This document shows positions 1 through 7,535 of a stretch of DNA of 64,000 nucleotides, piece after piece. The stretch's first letter is position 1, and every line of letters begins with the position of its first letter. The position numbers and the translations under genes are program-made. The stretch spans positions 1,612,001-1,676,000 of the forward strand of contig NC_018025.1 of NCBI RefSeq assembly GCF_000266945.1, read 5' to 3'. This DNA is from Desulfomonile tiedjei DSM 6799 (GTDB taxonomy: Bacteria > Desulfobacterota > Desulfomonilia > Desulfomonilales > Desulfomonilaceae). A model generated the notes under the pieces. That model did not search any database, had not been told where the DNA came from, and saw nothing but the letters and a program-made list of their open reading frames with translations.

Positions 1-433
1 TGCCAGGCACCCCGAAGCCGGCCCATCGGGTACGGGAATATTGTACACTGATAATAGTCTCTTGCCACGATAATCACCTTTGAGCGCTTTTCGGAATGTC
101 AGAGGGGCCATTGCTGGTAACTGATGCAGATTAGGCGTTGATTATCATGGGAATAGTGAGCGAGTCAAGGCGAAGAGTTGAGGAACGCACGCAAGAATTA
201 AGCTTGACTAGAAGCGGAAATTGTGTCATGATCCGCACACACGGCAGACAATCGATTATGTGCAGTTGCGACTTTGTGGAAATACCTTTATAAGGGGTAT
301 GCTTCTCTACAAAAGATAGCATTTTTCTAAATAATCGATATTGCTGATTGCTTTTATTTCATTTTTCGGGTATACTTTCCTGGCCTTTTTGAGGAAGGTC
401 GGGGCTGTGATTGGTGTAGGAGGTTCTATTAGC
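1..433. other. Left edge, no gene recognised
   Basis: No convincing gene. Frame 1 is open from base 1 to a TGA at 49-51, so the last 16 codons of a gene entering from the left are possible but unsupported. The short minus-strand ORF at 131-322 has no recognisable domain and no good ribosome-binding site. The rest is AT-rich and probably carries the promoter of the VOC gene. Confidence 0.4.
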
Positions 434-928
434 ATGAGATTGCCGGCTGGCCACGCTAGAAGGCTCTTTCTTGGTTTTACCTGTTCGATAATGTTTCTTG
501 TGGTGTTCGCTCTTCTAATCGCTCACAATACCGAAGCTGAATCGTCGAATTACACCAGGTCCTCTGTTGACGACTATCCGCTCACTATCGGAATTCCCAC
601 TTCAAATCCTGAAACAACCATAAAGTTCTATAAAATGCTTGGTTTCAGAATAACAGAAGGGCTTTCCCGCGGATTAGACATAGTTTGCATGGAAAAAGAA
701 GGCACACCGTACAAACTGGAAATCTGTCACAACAAATTCACCGAAGCGGGACCGCTCTTCGGTGGAGTTTCCGGCATGAGTTTCAAAGTACAGAATCTGA
801 ATCATTCAGTCCAGGAACTAAAAAACAGGGGAATGACTTTTCTCGAAACCGACGGATTGAGAGATGGTGTGAAGTACGCATCTCTTACGGATCCCAATGG
901 AATAAGTATTAAACTCTTCGAGCACTGA
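434..928 (+). CDS. Exported VOC/glyoxalase-fold protein
   Basis: Small VOC-superfamily (glyoxalase/bleomycin-resistance fold) protein of about 164 residues. The N-terminus is a short basic stretch, one hydrophobic segment (about residues 12-30) and then a polar region, which reads as a signal peptide or membrane anchor. The VOC domain follows: the start IGIPTSNPETTIKFYKMLGF and the end YASLTDPNGISIKLFEH are typical first and last strands. I chose the ATG at 434 because AGGAGG lies at 418-423, 10 bases upstream; an in-frame start at 341 would add 31 residues and has no such site. VOC proteins normally act in the cytoplasm, so an exported one is unusual. The substrate cannot be inferred. It stands alone, with repeats downstream. 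Confidence 0.75.
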   Translation: MRLPAGHARRLFLGFTCSIMFLVVFALLIAHNTEAESSNYTRSSVDDYPLTIGIPTSNPETTIKFYKMLGFRITEGLSRGLDIVCMEKEGTPYKLEICHNKFTEAGPLFGGVSGMSFKVQNLNHSVQELKNRGMTFLETDGLRDGVKYASLTDPNGISIKLFEH

Positions 929-1013
929 TAATTCCGCACTATTCTGTTTTAAAGAGGGAGATTCCAAAAGGATTCTCCCTCTTTCGTTCTGGACGCCGTT
1001 CTTTTCTTCTGCA

Positions 1014-1134
1014 TATAGAATAATTGCCAAAAATTGATCTCCGATTCAAGGTAGAAGTATTGGTGGGTGCCGGCCTCTGTGCCGGCACATCTTTAATATG
1101 TTTAATGATATCAGTAGAATGAACCGGCACGGAG
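1014..1134 (-). repeat. MITE-like palindromic repeat, truncated copy 1
   Basis: Reverse-orientation partial copy of the dispersed element described at 58188-58378. It starts with the terminal sequence TATAGAATAATTGCCAAAA, then the palindrome around GTGCCGGCCTCTGTGCCGGC and the conserved linker ATGATATC. It is cut in its second palindrome by another repeat beginning near 1134. Confidence 0.7.
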
Positions 1135-1192
1135 AGGCTGTCTCAAAAGTCCAAATTTATCTCAGGTCGTGGCACGATGCTTTGTGCTTCGC
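1134..1192 (+). repeat. Fragment of GTCTCAAAA-type repeat
   Basis: The stretch with GTCTCAAAA, AAATTTATC and TCGTGGCACGA matches the left end of the element at 17673-17887. In both places GTCTCAAAA lies directly against the centre of a MITE palindrome. Its right half is missing here. It is followed by CTTCGCTAC, a remnant of the roughly 105-bp repeat that also abuts MITE copies at 18008 and 30216. Confidence 0.6.
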
Positions 1193-1359
1193 TACTTGAT
1201 GGCGGATGACACAGTTTCTGATCTTTTGAACACCTTGTGCGTTCAATGACGGGTAGGGGCCGGCGTCCCTTGTATGTTTCTGTCCATGAAGTACTGAATC
1301 TCTGGAACCGGTACCGAGCTGAGGGGAGGGGCTGATACTGGATCAATGATACGAGGTAC

Positions 1360-1580
1360 TTCAAAAAATAGGACTCTTGGTTGCCAAGATATAAGAGTCC
1401 TGATAGAGGGGGGATGCACGTCTGTCAGACTCTCTGCAGGAGTCGGGCAGAGGCACCGGTAGATCGTTCGTCCCTTGGTCCTCTGAGACTGCCCGGCAGC
1501 TGGATCACCGGAGGCCTTCGTGTAAAAAGCCCGAACAGTCGCCTGGACTCGTTGAGAAGTCCGTATCCACAAGGGTGGGA
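1360..1580 (+). ncRNA. Predicted bridge RNA of IS110 copy 1
   Basis: Structured non-coding segment between the IS left end and the transposase. A perfect 9-bp hairpin AGGACTCTT/AAGAGTCCT (1370-1378, 1393-1401) comes first. A first loop is closed by CCGGT(A)GATC (1456-1465) with GATCACCGG (1503-1511). It holds CGTCCCT (1469-1475), equal to the left target, and GCCCGGCAG (1491-1499), the reverse complement of the right target. A second loop around hairpin GGACT/AGTCC (1545-1562) holds ACAGTCGC (1535-1542), equal to the right IS end, and ACAAG (1569-1573), the reverse complement of CT plus the left IS end. This order matches the target-binding and donor-binding loops known for IS110 bridge RNAs. 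RNA ends are inferred. Confidence 0.75.
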
Positions 1581-1588
1581 TGTTACAC

Positions 1589-2529
1589 ATGCATGAAGAA
1601 GTTTTTGTTGGCATAGATATCTCTAAAGATCAGTTGGATGCGCATGTGCTGCCAAAAGGCATGCACACCACCGTCAAGAATGACACTCAAGGCATCGACT
1701 CGCTGATTGAGATCCTCCACGCAGAGACCCCCATGGTAATCGTGATGGAAGCCACCGGAGGCTACGAGATAACCGTTGCGGCCCAGTTAGGTCTCGCCGG
1801 CCTGCCGATCGCTGTCGTCAACCCTGGTCAGGTGCGGGACTTTGCCAAAGGCATCGGAAAACTCGCCAAGACAGACGCCATCGATGCTTATGTGCTGGCA
1901 CGCTTTGCCCAAACGGTTAGGCCCATACCGAAGCCGCTGCCAACGGAGGACGAAAAGCAAATCAAGGAACTCGTAACCCGTTGAAGCAGCTTGTTGATTT
2001 GCGTGCATCAGAAAAGAATCGCCTCCATCGAGCCCGTTCCAATCGCGTGCAGCGCAGCATTCAAACGGTCATAGCAGCCCTAGATAAGGAAATCGAAGAC
2101 ATCGATAAAGATGTCGATGACCTTATCAGGAAATCGCCTCTGTGGCGTGAAACAGAGGAACTCCTCCGAACCTTCAAAGGCGTGGGCCCCATAACTGCCA
2201 GAGTGCTCATGGCAAAACTGCCCGAACTGGGACATGTCAGCCGTCATGAAATCAGTCGCCTCGTCGGCCTGGCGCCTCTCAACAAAGACAGCGGAAAGAA
2301 GAAAGGCAAGCGCGAGATTTCGGGTGGACGGGCGGATGTACGCTCAACCCTGTATATGGCTGCAGTCGCGGCCATAACGTCCAATGTAGTCATCAAGCCT
2401 TTCTATCAACGCCTCATTGAGGCTGGAAAACCTTTCAAGGTTGCCATCACGGCTTGTATGCGTAAGATGATCGTCATCCTAAACGCAATGCTCAAGAAAA
2501 AACAGCCTTTCCAGGTAGTTTTTCCTTGA
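1589..2529 (+). pseudogene. IS110 transposase, frameshifted
   Basis: Same protein as at 11338-12279 but disrupted. Near 1974-1986 this copy reads AACCCGTTGAAGCAG where the intact copy reads AACACGTCGAAAGCAG: two substitutions plus loss of one A. This produces a TGA stop at 1982-1984, after 131 codons from the ATG at 1589. The remaining C-terminal half stays open (1981-2529). The DEDD RuvC-like half and the C-terminal serine half are therefore on separate reading frames, so this copy is probably unable to move by itself. The start at 1589 is preferred over 1580 because AAGGGTGGG (1571-1579) is then 9 bases upstream. Confidence 0.88.
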
Positions 2530-2825
2530 CAAGAAACACAGTCGCTGCCGGCCCGATTTGTATTTGAAAAATGTGCCGGCACGGAGGCACGGCACCTACC
2601 AATTGCCGAGAAGTGCTTTTCGCAAGAGGACACTGTTTTATACACTTGCTACATGCGCATAACCGCGAAATGTATGAGAGCGGCCGGGCTCTTGTTGCTT
2701 GACTTTTGAAGCATGACATCCGAGAATGTCTTTAAGAATCCCATCAAACACAATGAAACCGTTTTTATTTCGAGAGCAGTATTTCACCCGAGAAGTTGCT
2801 CTTGCCTTACTGAGGAGGGACACGC

Positions 2826-3827
2826 ATGAAAAGCTTGGATGCCTCTCGGCTGCAAGCACTACGAAGCCGTGAAATCATACTCGAAACTCTCGAAGATCGC
2901 GTGGTGCTGGATGCTTCCATTCCTGTTGAAGCTTCCCAGGTTGCCTCAGCTCAGGAACAAGCACACGATGACGTGTCAAGCAATGCGGTCGAGCCTCTGG
3001 AAGCGATAAACTGGTTCGACGGACAATGGCACTACTACGGTGATGGATGGTGGTATCAGCGATGGCCGAACAACTGGGATTCCTGGTACCATGGACCGCA
3101 TCAATGGTATGCGCAGGAACTCTCTACAGGCGCATGGTTCTGGTACGACGACGTCGAAAATCGCACATGGGAACCCTGTTGGCAGTGGTACTACGATACT
3201 CAGTGGATTTATAACGACAGCATAGGAACCTGGTACTACACGGACAGCAACCACTCTTTCTGGCATGACATTGCCAGCGACACCTGGCTTAAGCAGTCCG
3301 GCAGCTCATGGATCGCATGGAATCGAGGGGACACCGGAACTCAGGCAGATCAGATCATCGAATACTGGATTCTGCACTACGTGAACGACATCAGAGTTGC
3401 AAACGGCTTACCTGCCTTTGTCTCCAATGCCAATATCGATTGGGTCGGAGAAATCAACACTGACAATATCTGCAATACCCACGTGTTCGCGCATGAAAGC
3501 ACGGCCTTCCCTGCCGGGTGGCAAACCCTTACCGAGCGCTACGCTCAAGTCGGCTGGACAGGCTGGGGTTCAGGCGGCGATGTGGGAGACAATCTCTATG
3601 CCGTTTACTACAATACTATCGGCGATTACAACTGGAACAGTTATTCCGATCTACAGTTGAAAGACATCGCATATGATGTGGTGTACTCTTGGGTTTATGA
3701 CGATGCTGGTAGCAACTGGGGCCACAGAGCCATAATTCTGAACGAGAATAATTGGGATGTGTTCTATGCGGGTGTTGCGGCGCAAAACGGCGTGGTTACT
3801 ATGACATTCTCGCAATACAATCTCTGA
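2826..3827 (+). CDS. Trp-rich LEPR-type surface protein with CAP domain
   Basis: 333-residue protein, start supported by GAGGAGGG at 2813-2820. Residues 22-30 (LEDRVVLDA) form an LEPR-XLL-like motif, known from the N-termini of large secreted or surface proteins. Residues 62-165 are extremely rich in Trp, Tyr, Asn and Asp in short repeats of the type DGWWY and STGAWFWYDD. Residues 175-333 resemble a CAP/SCP (PR-1) domain: an early HVFAHE, then GDNLYA in the place of GENL, and W-GHRAIIL before a final AGVA strand. No classical signal peptide is seen. A paralogous Trp module lies in 27357-28838. Export and wall or sugar binding are inferences; CAP proteins have varied roles. Confidence 0.8.
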   Translation: MKSLDASRLQALRSREIILETLEDRVVLDASIPVEASQVASAQEQAHDDVSSNAVEPLEAINWFDGQWHYYGDGWWYQRWPNNWDSWYHGPHQWYAQELSTGAWFWYDDVENRTWEPCWQWYYDTQWIYNDSIGTWYYTDSNHSFWHDIASDTWLKQSGSSWIAWNRGDTGTQADQIIEYWILHYVNDIRVANGLPAFVSNANIDWVGEINTDNICNTHVFAHESTAFPAGWQTLTERYAQVGWTGWGSGGDVGDNLYAVYYNTIGDYNWNSYSDLQLKDIAYDVVYSWVYDDAGSNWGHRAIILNENNWDVFYAGVAAQNGVVTMTFSQYNL

Positions 3828-4238
3828 TACAAGTTCGCATCAAGAAGGAAAACCTGGAAGAAACTCCTTGTTTCGCTTCAGAAACCAAAGAGGGCGGCAC
3901 GGAGGCCACCCACTACCGGCTTGCAGTAGGGCCCGGCGTCTCTGCCGGGCCACTCGGTTTTATCCGTTTATTGGTGCCAAATGGGAGTAATAGCCGGAAA
4001 CTAAGAAAATCCACAATCCTTATATGCGCTAACTTTGTTGTAATTCTCTGTCTCGCAGGGACTAAAGAGAATAGCCCGGTAATTCATTGCCGGGAATTTG
4101 TATATCAGCCGTCCCTCCGGGACTCGAAAATTATTAGGTTTTTCCGTAACCGGCGATGAATCGCCGGCCTATTGTCAGTTGTTCCTCCGGAACAAACGAC
4201 CAAAAACACGATAAGTTAGCGTCTATACTCACAAATCC
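3828..4238. repeat. Repeat-rich intergenic region with partial MITE
   Basis: No gene supported. 3893-3975 carries a degraded MITE (GGCACGGAGGCCACC, then GGGCCCGGCGTCTCTGCCGG). From 4060 to 4195 there are several short palindromes (CCCGGTAATTCATTGCCGGG, TCCCTCCGGGA, CCGGCGATGAATCGCCGG, GTTCCTCCGGAAC), a different repeat type with relatives near 30000-30050. The open frame at 3752-4159 is an artefact that crosses these repeats. Confidence 0.6.
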
Positions 4239-5441
4239 TTATTTCATTACTTTGGGTTCCCGCCAATCGGTCACGGGTTTCATCGTTCCTGCGGGCACGT
4301 CTGCTTTGTAGATCTTACACTTGTTCTGAGGGGCGTGGCTCGTGGATGTGTACGTAACCGGCGGCATGATTCCCGCCAGATCATAGTTGTTCAAGGTCTC
4401 CAGTGCAGACTTCAGCGATTCCGGGGTCAAATCCGTGCCGGCACGTTTCAGACCCTCTTCGAAGAGCAGCCCGACAGCCGCACCGGAGGTGTACAGCGAA
4501 GTGAGCATCTTCTTGGGATCCCGGTTGTATTTCTTGGCAAGCTCACGGACTTTGGCCATTCCCGGAGAATTGTCTTCCCAGCCACCGACGAAACTCACGC
4601 CATAGTAGTTGTTGGCCGCTGTTTTACATGCATTGATCACCATATCGTCGCAGGACCAGTTGATACCGAACACGGTGGGTTTGTAATCGAATTTCTCTGC
4701 ATCCCTCAGGAAGGTGATAATGGGCGGGACAAGGTTACACGTGACCACGTAATCTACCCCGGCCTTTTTGAGGGCAAGTACCTGGGAACTGGCATCGACT
4801 GTGCCGATATTCAGAACCTGTTCTGCTTCCAGTTTGAGTCCATACTGCTGTGCTCGTTTTCTTGCCGCTTCCAATCCTTTTTTGCCGAACTCGGTTTCCG
4901 CGTACACTACCGCAATCTTGGGATTCTTTGCTTTAAGATCTTCCATGATGTAATCGAACATAATGTCGATCTGGGCTTCGTACGCTGCCCCGAAAATGAA
5001 CATGTACGGTCTGTAGGGATTGTACATTTCCTCTGTAAGAGCGTTGGGAATGTTGGGGACTTTGTATTCCTGAATAAGGTCCATCAATGCGATTGTCTGT
5101 GGAGTTCCTCCGCATGTCACAATTGTGAGCACGTTATCGGTGAAGAGGAGTTTCTTGAATTGCGCGATTGCGTTGGGAGTTTTGAACTGATCGTCCTCCC
5201 AAAAGAGTTCTATCTTGCGCCCGTTTATACCGCCTTTTTCGCTCGCTTGACGAAAGACATCTTCTGTGCCCCAGCCGTAAGGAAGACCCAAAGCGGCGAC
5301 CGGACCCGTTTTCACCATGATCATGCCCATTTTGACACTGTCTTTAGTAACACCTCTGGTTTCGGCGAAGCAGCAGGTGGACAACAGAGCCACCATTGCC
5401 AGCACAGTGCAGAGAATCCCCAACGATTTTCGGTTCAGCAT
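4239..5441 (-). CDS. livK: ABC importer substrate-binding protein (LivK type)
   Basis: 400-residue periplasmic binding protein of the branched-chain amino-acid (HAAT) family. Residues 1-26 form a signal peptide with cleavage likely after CCFA. The mature part starts RGVTKDSVKMGMIMVKTGPVA, a type-I periplasmic fold typical of Leu/Ile/Val and amide binding proteins; the family also includes binders of aromatic and fatty acids. It is the last gene of the minus-strand operon, 40 bp after livM, with GAAGGAGAAGGAAG before its ATG. With an acyl-CoA synthetase in the same operon, the ligand is more likely a carboxylic acid than an amino acid, but that is inference. Confidence 0.9.
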   Translation of the reverse strand: MLNRKSLGILCTVLAMVALLSTCCFAETRGVTKDSVKMGMIMVKTGPVAALGLPYGWGTEDVFRQASEKGGINGRKIELFWEDDQFKTPNAIAQFKKLLFTDNVLTIVTCGGTPQTIALMDLIQEYKVPNIPNALTEEMYNPYRPYMFIFGAAYEAQIDIMFDYIMEDLKAKNPKIAVVYAETEFGKKGLEAARKRAQQYGLKLEAEQVLNIGTVDASSQVLALKKAGVDYVVTCNLVPPIITFLRDAEKFDYKPTVFGINWSCDDMVINACKTAANNYYGVSFVGGWEDNSPGMAKVRELAKKYNRDPKKMLTSLYTSGAAVGLLFEEGLKRAGTDLTPESLKSALETLNNYDLAGIMPPVTYTSTSHAPQNKCKIYKADVPAGTMKPVTDWREPKVMK

Positions 5442-5481
5442 TCTTCCTTCTCCTTCTTCGTCTTTGATTCTGAACTGGTGA

Positions 5482-6528
5482 TTAATAGGTGAAAGGCCAA
5501 TTTTTGAAACTCGTTCTGATTCGAACCCAAATTCCGTTCAACCCTGTAGGCTCGGCAATGAGAAACAGCATGATGAGCAGCCCGAATGCCGCTATATTCC
5601 ATTCCTCATTGTAGCTTCCGTGAAAGAAAGCCATGTATTGGCCGAGAAACGTGAGACATGCTTTGATTACGTCCGGCATGACAGTCAGGAAAACCGCGCC
5701 GAATATTGTACCCAGAATCGACCCGAGTCCACCGACAATGATCATCGCAATATATTCAATGGATAGCAGGAGCGTAAAATTCTCGGGATGCAGATAGGTG
5801 ATGGAATAGGCATAAAGACCACCGGCAACTCCGGCGTAGAACGCACTTATGGCAAACGACATCACTTTATAGTGCGTGAGATTAACCCCGATCACGCTTG
5901 CTGCAATGTCCTGATCGCGGATTGCCACGAATGCACGTCCGACTCTCGTCCGCATGAGATTCTTTGCCGCCGCTGTAAGGAGTATGACAACTACCAAAAT
6001 CAGGTAAAACATGCTGTATTCGTTGGAAAGCGAATACCCGAAGAGCGACGGGCTCGGTACCTTTATCCCGCGGACACCCATTGTGAGCGATTCCCAGTGA
6101 GTGACTGCATATTCTACAACTATCCCGAAAGACATGGTAGCCATAGCGAGGTACAAACCTTTGAGACGCAGGCACGGAAACCCGAGAAGAATCCCGAATG
6201 CGGCAGCCACTATTCCGCCGCCTGGCAGCGTGATCCAAAAAGGTAGACCAAATCTCGTTGAAAGAATGGCCGCAGAGTACGCTCCCAATGCTACAAACGC
6301 GGCATGACCGAGGGAAATCTGGCCGGTAAATCCGGTGAGTATATTTAAACCGAGGGCAGCAATGATGGCTATCCCTGAAATATTGGCCATATAAACAAAA
6401 TAAGGTCCTCCCCACCACGGAAGGGTCAAAAGTGCCGCCAGGAATAGCGTGAGCCAGGACTTGGTCCAGACCGTATTGAATATCTGAATGTCTTCTCTGT
6501 AGGATTCTCTAAAGGTCTTGCTTCTCAT
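5482..6528 (-). CDS. livM: ABC importer permease LivM type
   Basis: 348-residue polytopic membrane protein of the HAAT importer permease family. The LivM hallmarks are visible: TGFTGQISLGHAAFVALGAY near residues 65-84 and GGLGSILGTIFGAVFL in the C-terminal third, which contacts the ATPases. AAGAAGG lies just before the ATG. It lies 23 bp after livH and 40 bp before the binding-protein gene, so co-transcription is very likely. It should pair with LivH to form the transmembrane channel. Confidence 0.92.
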   Translation of the reverse strand: MRSKTFRESYREDIQIFNTVWTKSWLTLFLAALLTLPWWGGPYFVYMANISGIAIIAALGLNILTGFTGQISLGHAAFVALGAYSAAILSTRFGLPFWITLPGGGIVAAAFGILLGFPCLRLKGLYLAMATMSFGIVVEYAVTHWESLTMGVRGIKVPSPSLFGYSLSNEYSMFYLILVVVILLTAAAKNLMRTRVGRAFVAIRDQDIAASVIGVNLTHYKVMSFAISAFYAGVAGGLYAYSITYLHPENFTLLLSIEYIAMIIVGGLGSILGTIFGAVFLTVMPDVIKACLTFLGQYMAFFHGSYNEEWNIAAFGLLIMLFLIAEPTGLNGIWVRIRTSFKNWPFTY

Positions 6529-6551
6529 AAGCCTTCTTTCGAGCTGTCTTG

Positions 6552-7442
6552 TCAGACACGTTCAATCTCTTCTTTGCCGAACAGCCCGTACGGCCTGACC
6601 ATAAGAACAATGAAAAGGACTACGAATGCAGTCAAATCCCGAACGCCCGGGAATGTTTGATCCAGGTATCCACCTACAAGGGTTTCCAGAATACCAATGA
6701 CTATGCCGCCGATAATTGCTCCCGGAATACTCTCCATGCCGCCCAGAATCACAGCAGGGAATGCTTTGATGGCGACCAGAGCGAGACCGATATTCAGAAC
6801 CATGACGTTCGCCAGAAATATCCCGGCAAGAGCGGCAATGACAAAAGACAGTCCCCATGTCATGGCAAAAACACGTTTAACGCTAATTCCCATGAGCATA
6901 GCAGTATCCAGATCGTTCGCTACACCCCGCATTGAAAGACCCAGGCGGGAATACCGGAAAAAGAGAAAGAAAAGGATCACCATAAGGGCGGAGACTCCGA
7001 TTGCCCATAGATGCGTCTCGGAAAGCACAATGCCTTCAAAACTGATGGGAGCTTTAGAAAAAGGAGATGGGAAGACTTTATTATCATGGCCGAAGACGAT
7101 TCCCGCCAGGCTCCTGAGGAAAATGGAAAGCCCAATGGTGATCATCACTGTCGAGAACTGTCCTTCTCCCACCAGTGGACGCAAGACGAGCCGTTCTGTC
7201 AGCATCCCGAATAAGAGGGCAAGGCCGCCTGTAATAATGACTGCCCACAGGAAAGGGACTCCAAGCATAATCAACGTATAACACACGAGAGCGCCGATCA
7301 GCATGGCCTCTCCATGAGCAAAGTTCAGAATATCCGTGGCCTTGTATATCAACACAAAGCCAAGTGCCGCCAGTGCATAGAGACTGCCCACTGCAATCCC
7401 TGACGCCACCAACTGCAGAAAAAAGAACAATCCGTCAGACAA
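6552..7442 (-). CDS. livH: ABC importer permease LivH type
   Basis: 296-residue membrane protein of the LivH family, with LYALAALGFVLIYKATDILN and FAHGEAMLIGALVCY near the N-terminus and GGMESIPGAIIGGIVIG near residue 240. The start appears to be TTG at 7442-7440, with AAAGGA 8 bases upstream; the nearby ATG is out of frame. It follows the acyl-CoA synthetase gene after 93 bp and precedes livM by 23 bp. Confidence 0.92.
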   Translation of the reverse strand: MSDGLFFFLQLVASGIAVGSLYALAALGFVLIYKATDILNFAHGEAMLIGALVCYTLIMLGVPFLWAVIITGGLALLFGMLTERLVLRPLVGEGQFSTVMITIGLSIFLRSLAGIVFGHDNKVFPSPFSKAPISFEGIVLSETHLWAIGVSALMVILFFLFFRYSRLGLSMRGVANDLDTAMLMGISVKRVFAMTWGLSFVIAALAGIFLANVMVLNIGLALVAIKAFPAVILGGMESIPGAIIGGIVIGILETLVGGYLDQTFPGVRDLTAFVVLFIVLMVRPYGLFGKEEIERV

Positions 7443-7535
7443 GCCGTCATTCCTTTCAGTGAAAAGCGAGGTTCATTTGAACTCTGCATATGCTCGGGAT
7501 CGGATTCCGTACCGCATATGATATCTGCATTGTCA

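Larger units (their letters stand above)
1271..2546 (+). mobile_element. IS110-group insertion sequence, copy 1 (defective)
   Basis: 1276-bp element nearly identical to 11020-12296. Ends were set by comparing the two copies with empty repeats at 30272 and 60302. The left end begins TGTATGTTTC, the right end finishes ACAGTCGCT. A CT dinucleotide is present at both junctions, and no longer target duplication or terminal inverted repeat is seen, as expected for IS110. About 310 bp of non-coding DNA precede the transposase and only 17 bp follow it, which marks the IS110 group rather than IS1111. The transposase gene is broken. Confidence 0.9.
1193..2653 (+). repeat. MITE-like repeat copy 2, split by IS110 copy 1
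   Basis: Left part (1193-1270) runs from the degenerate terminus GATGGCGGATGACACAG through TCTTTTGAACACC to GGGGCCGGCGTCCCT. The right part (2547-2653) resumes with GCCGGCCCG, then AAATGTGCCGGCACGG and CACCTACCAATT, and ends at TTGCTACA. Joining the parts recreates the intact layout seen at 30215-30403, so the insertion sequence entered a pre-existing repeat exactly between CGTCCCT and GCCGG. Confidence 0.8.

Noticed and set aside
1143-1614. Minus-strand ORFs at the left of the IS110 copies
   Set aside because: They overlap the bridge RNA region and repeat identically in copy 2 only because the IS is repeated; no domain.
3752-4159. Plus-strand frame after the CAP protein
   Set aside because: Starts inside the CAP gene and runs through a MITE and short palindromes; composition is not protein-like.
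4335-5492. Plus-strand 385-codon frame
   Set aside because: Exactly opposite the signal-peptide-bearing livK gene; the translated product has no domain. It is a codon-bias shadow.
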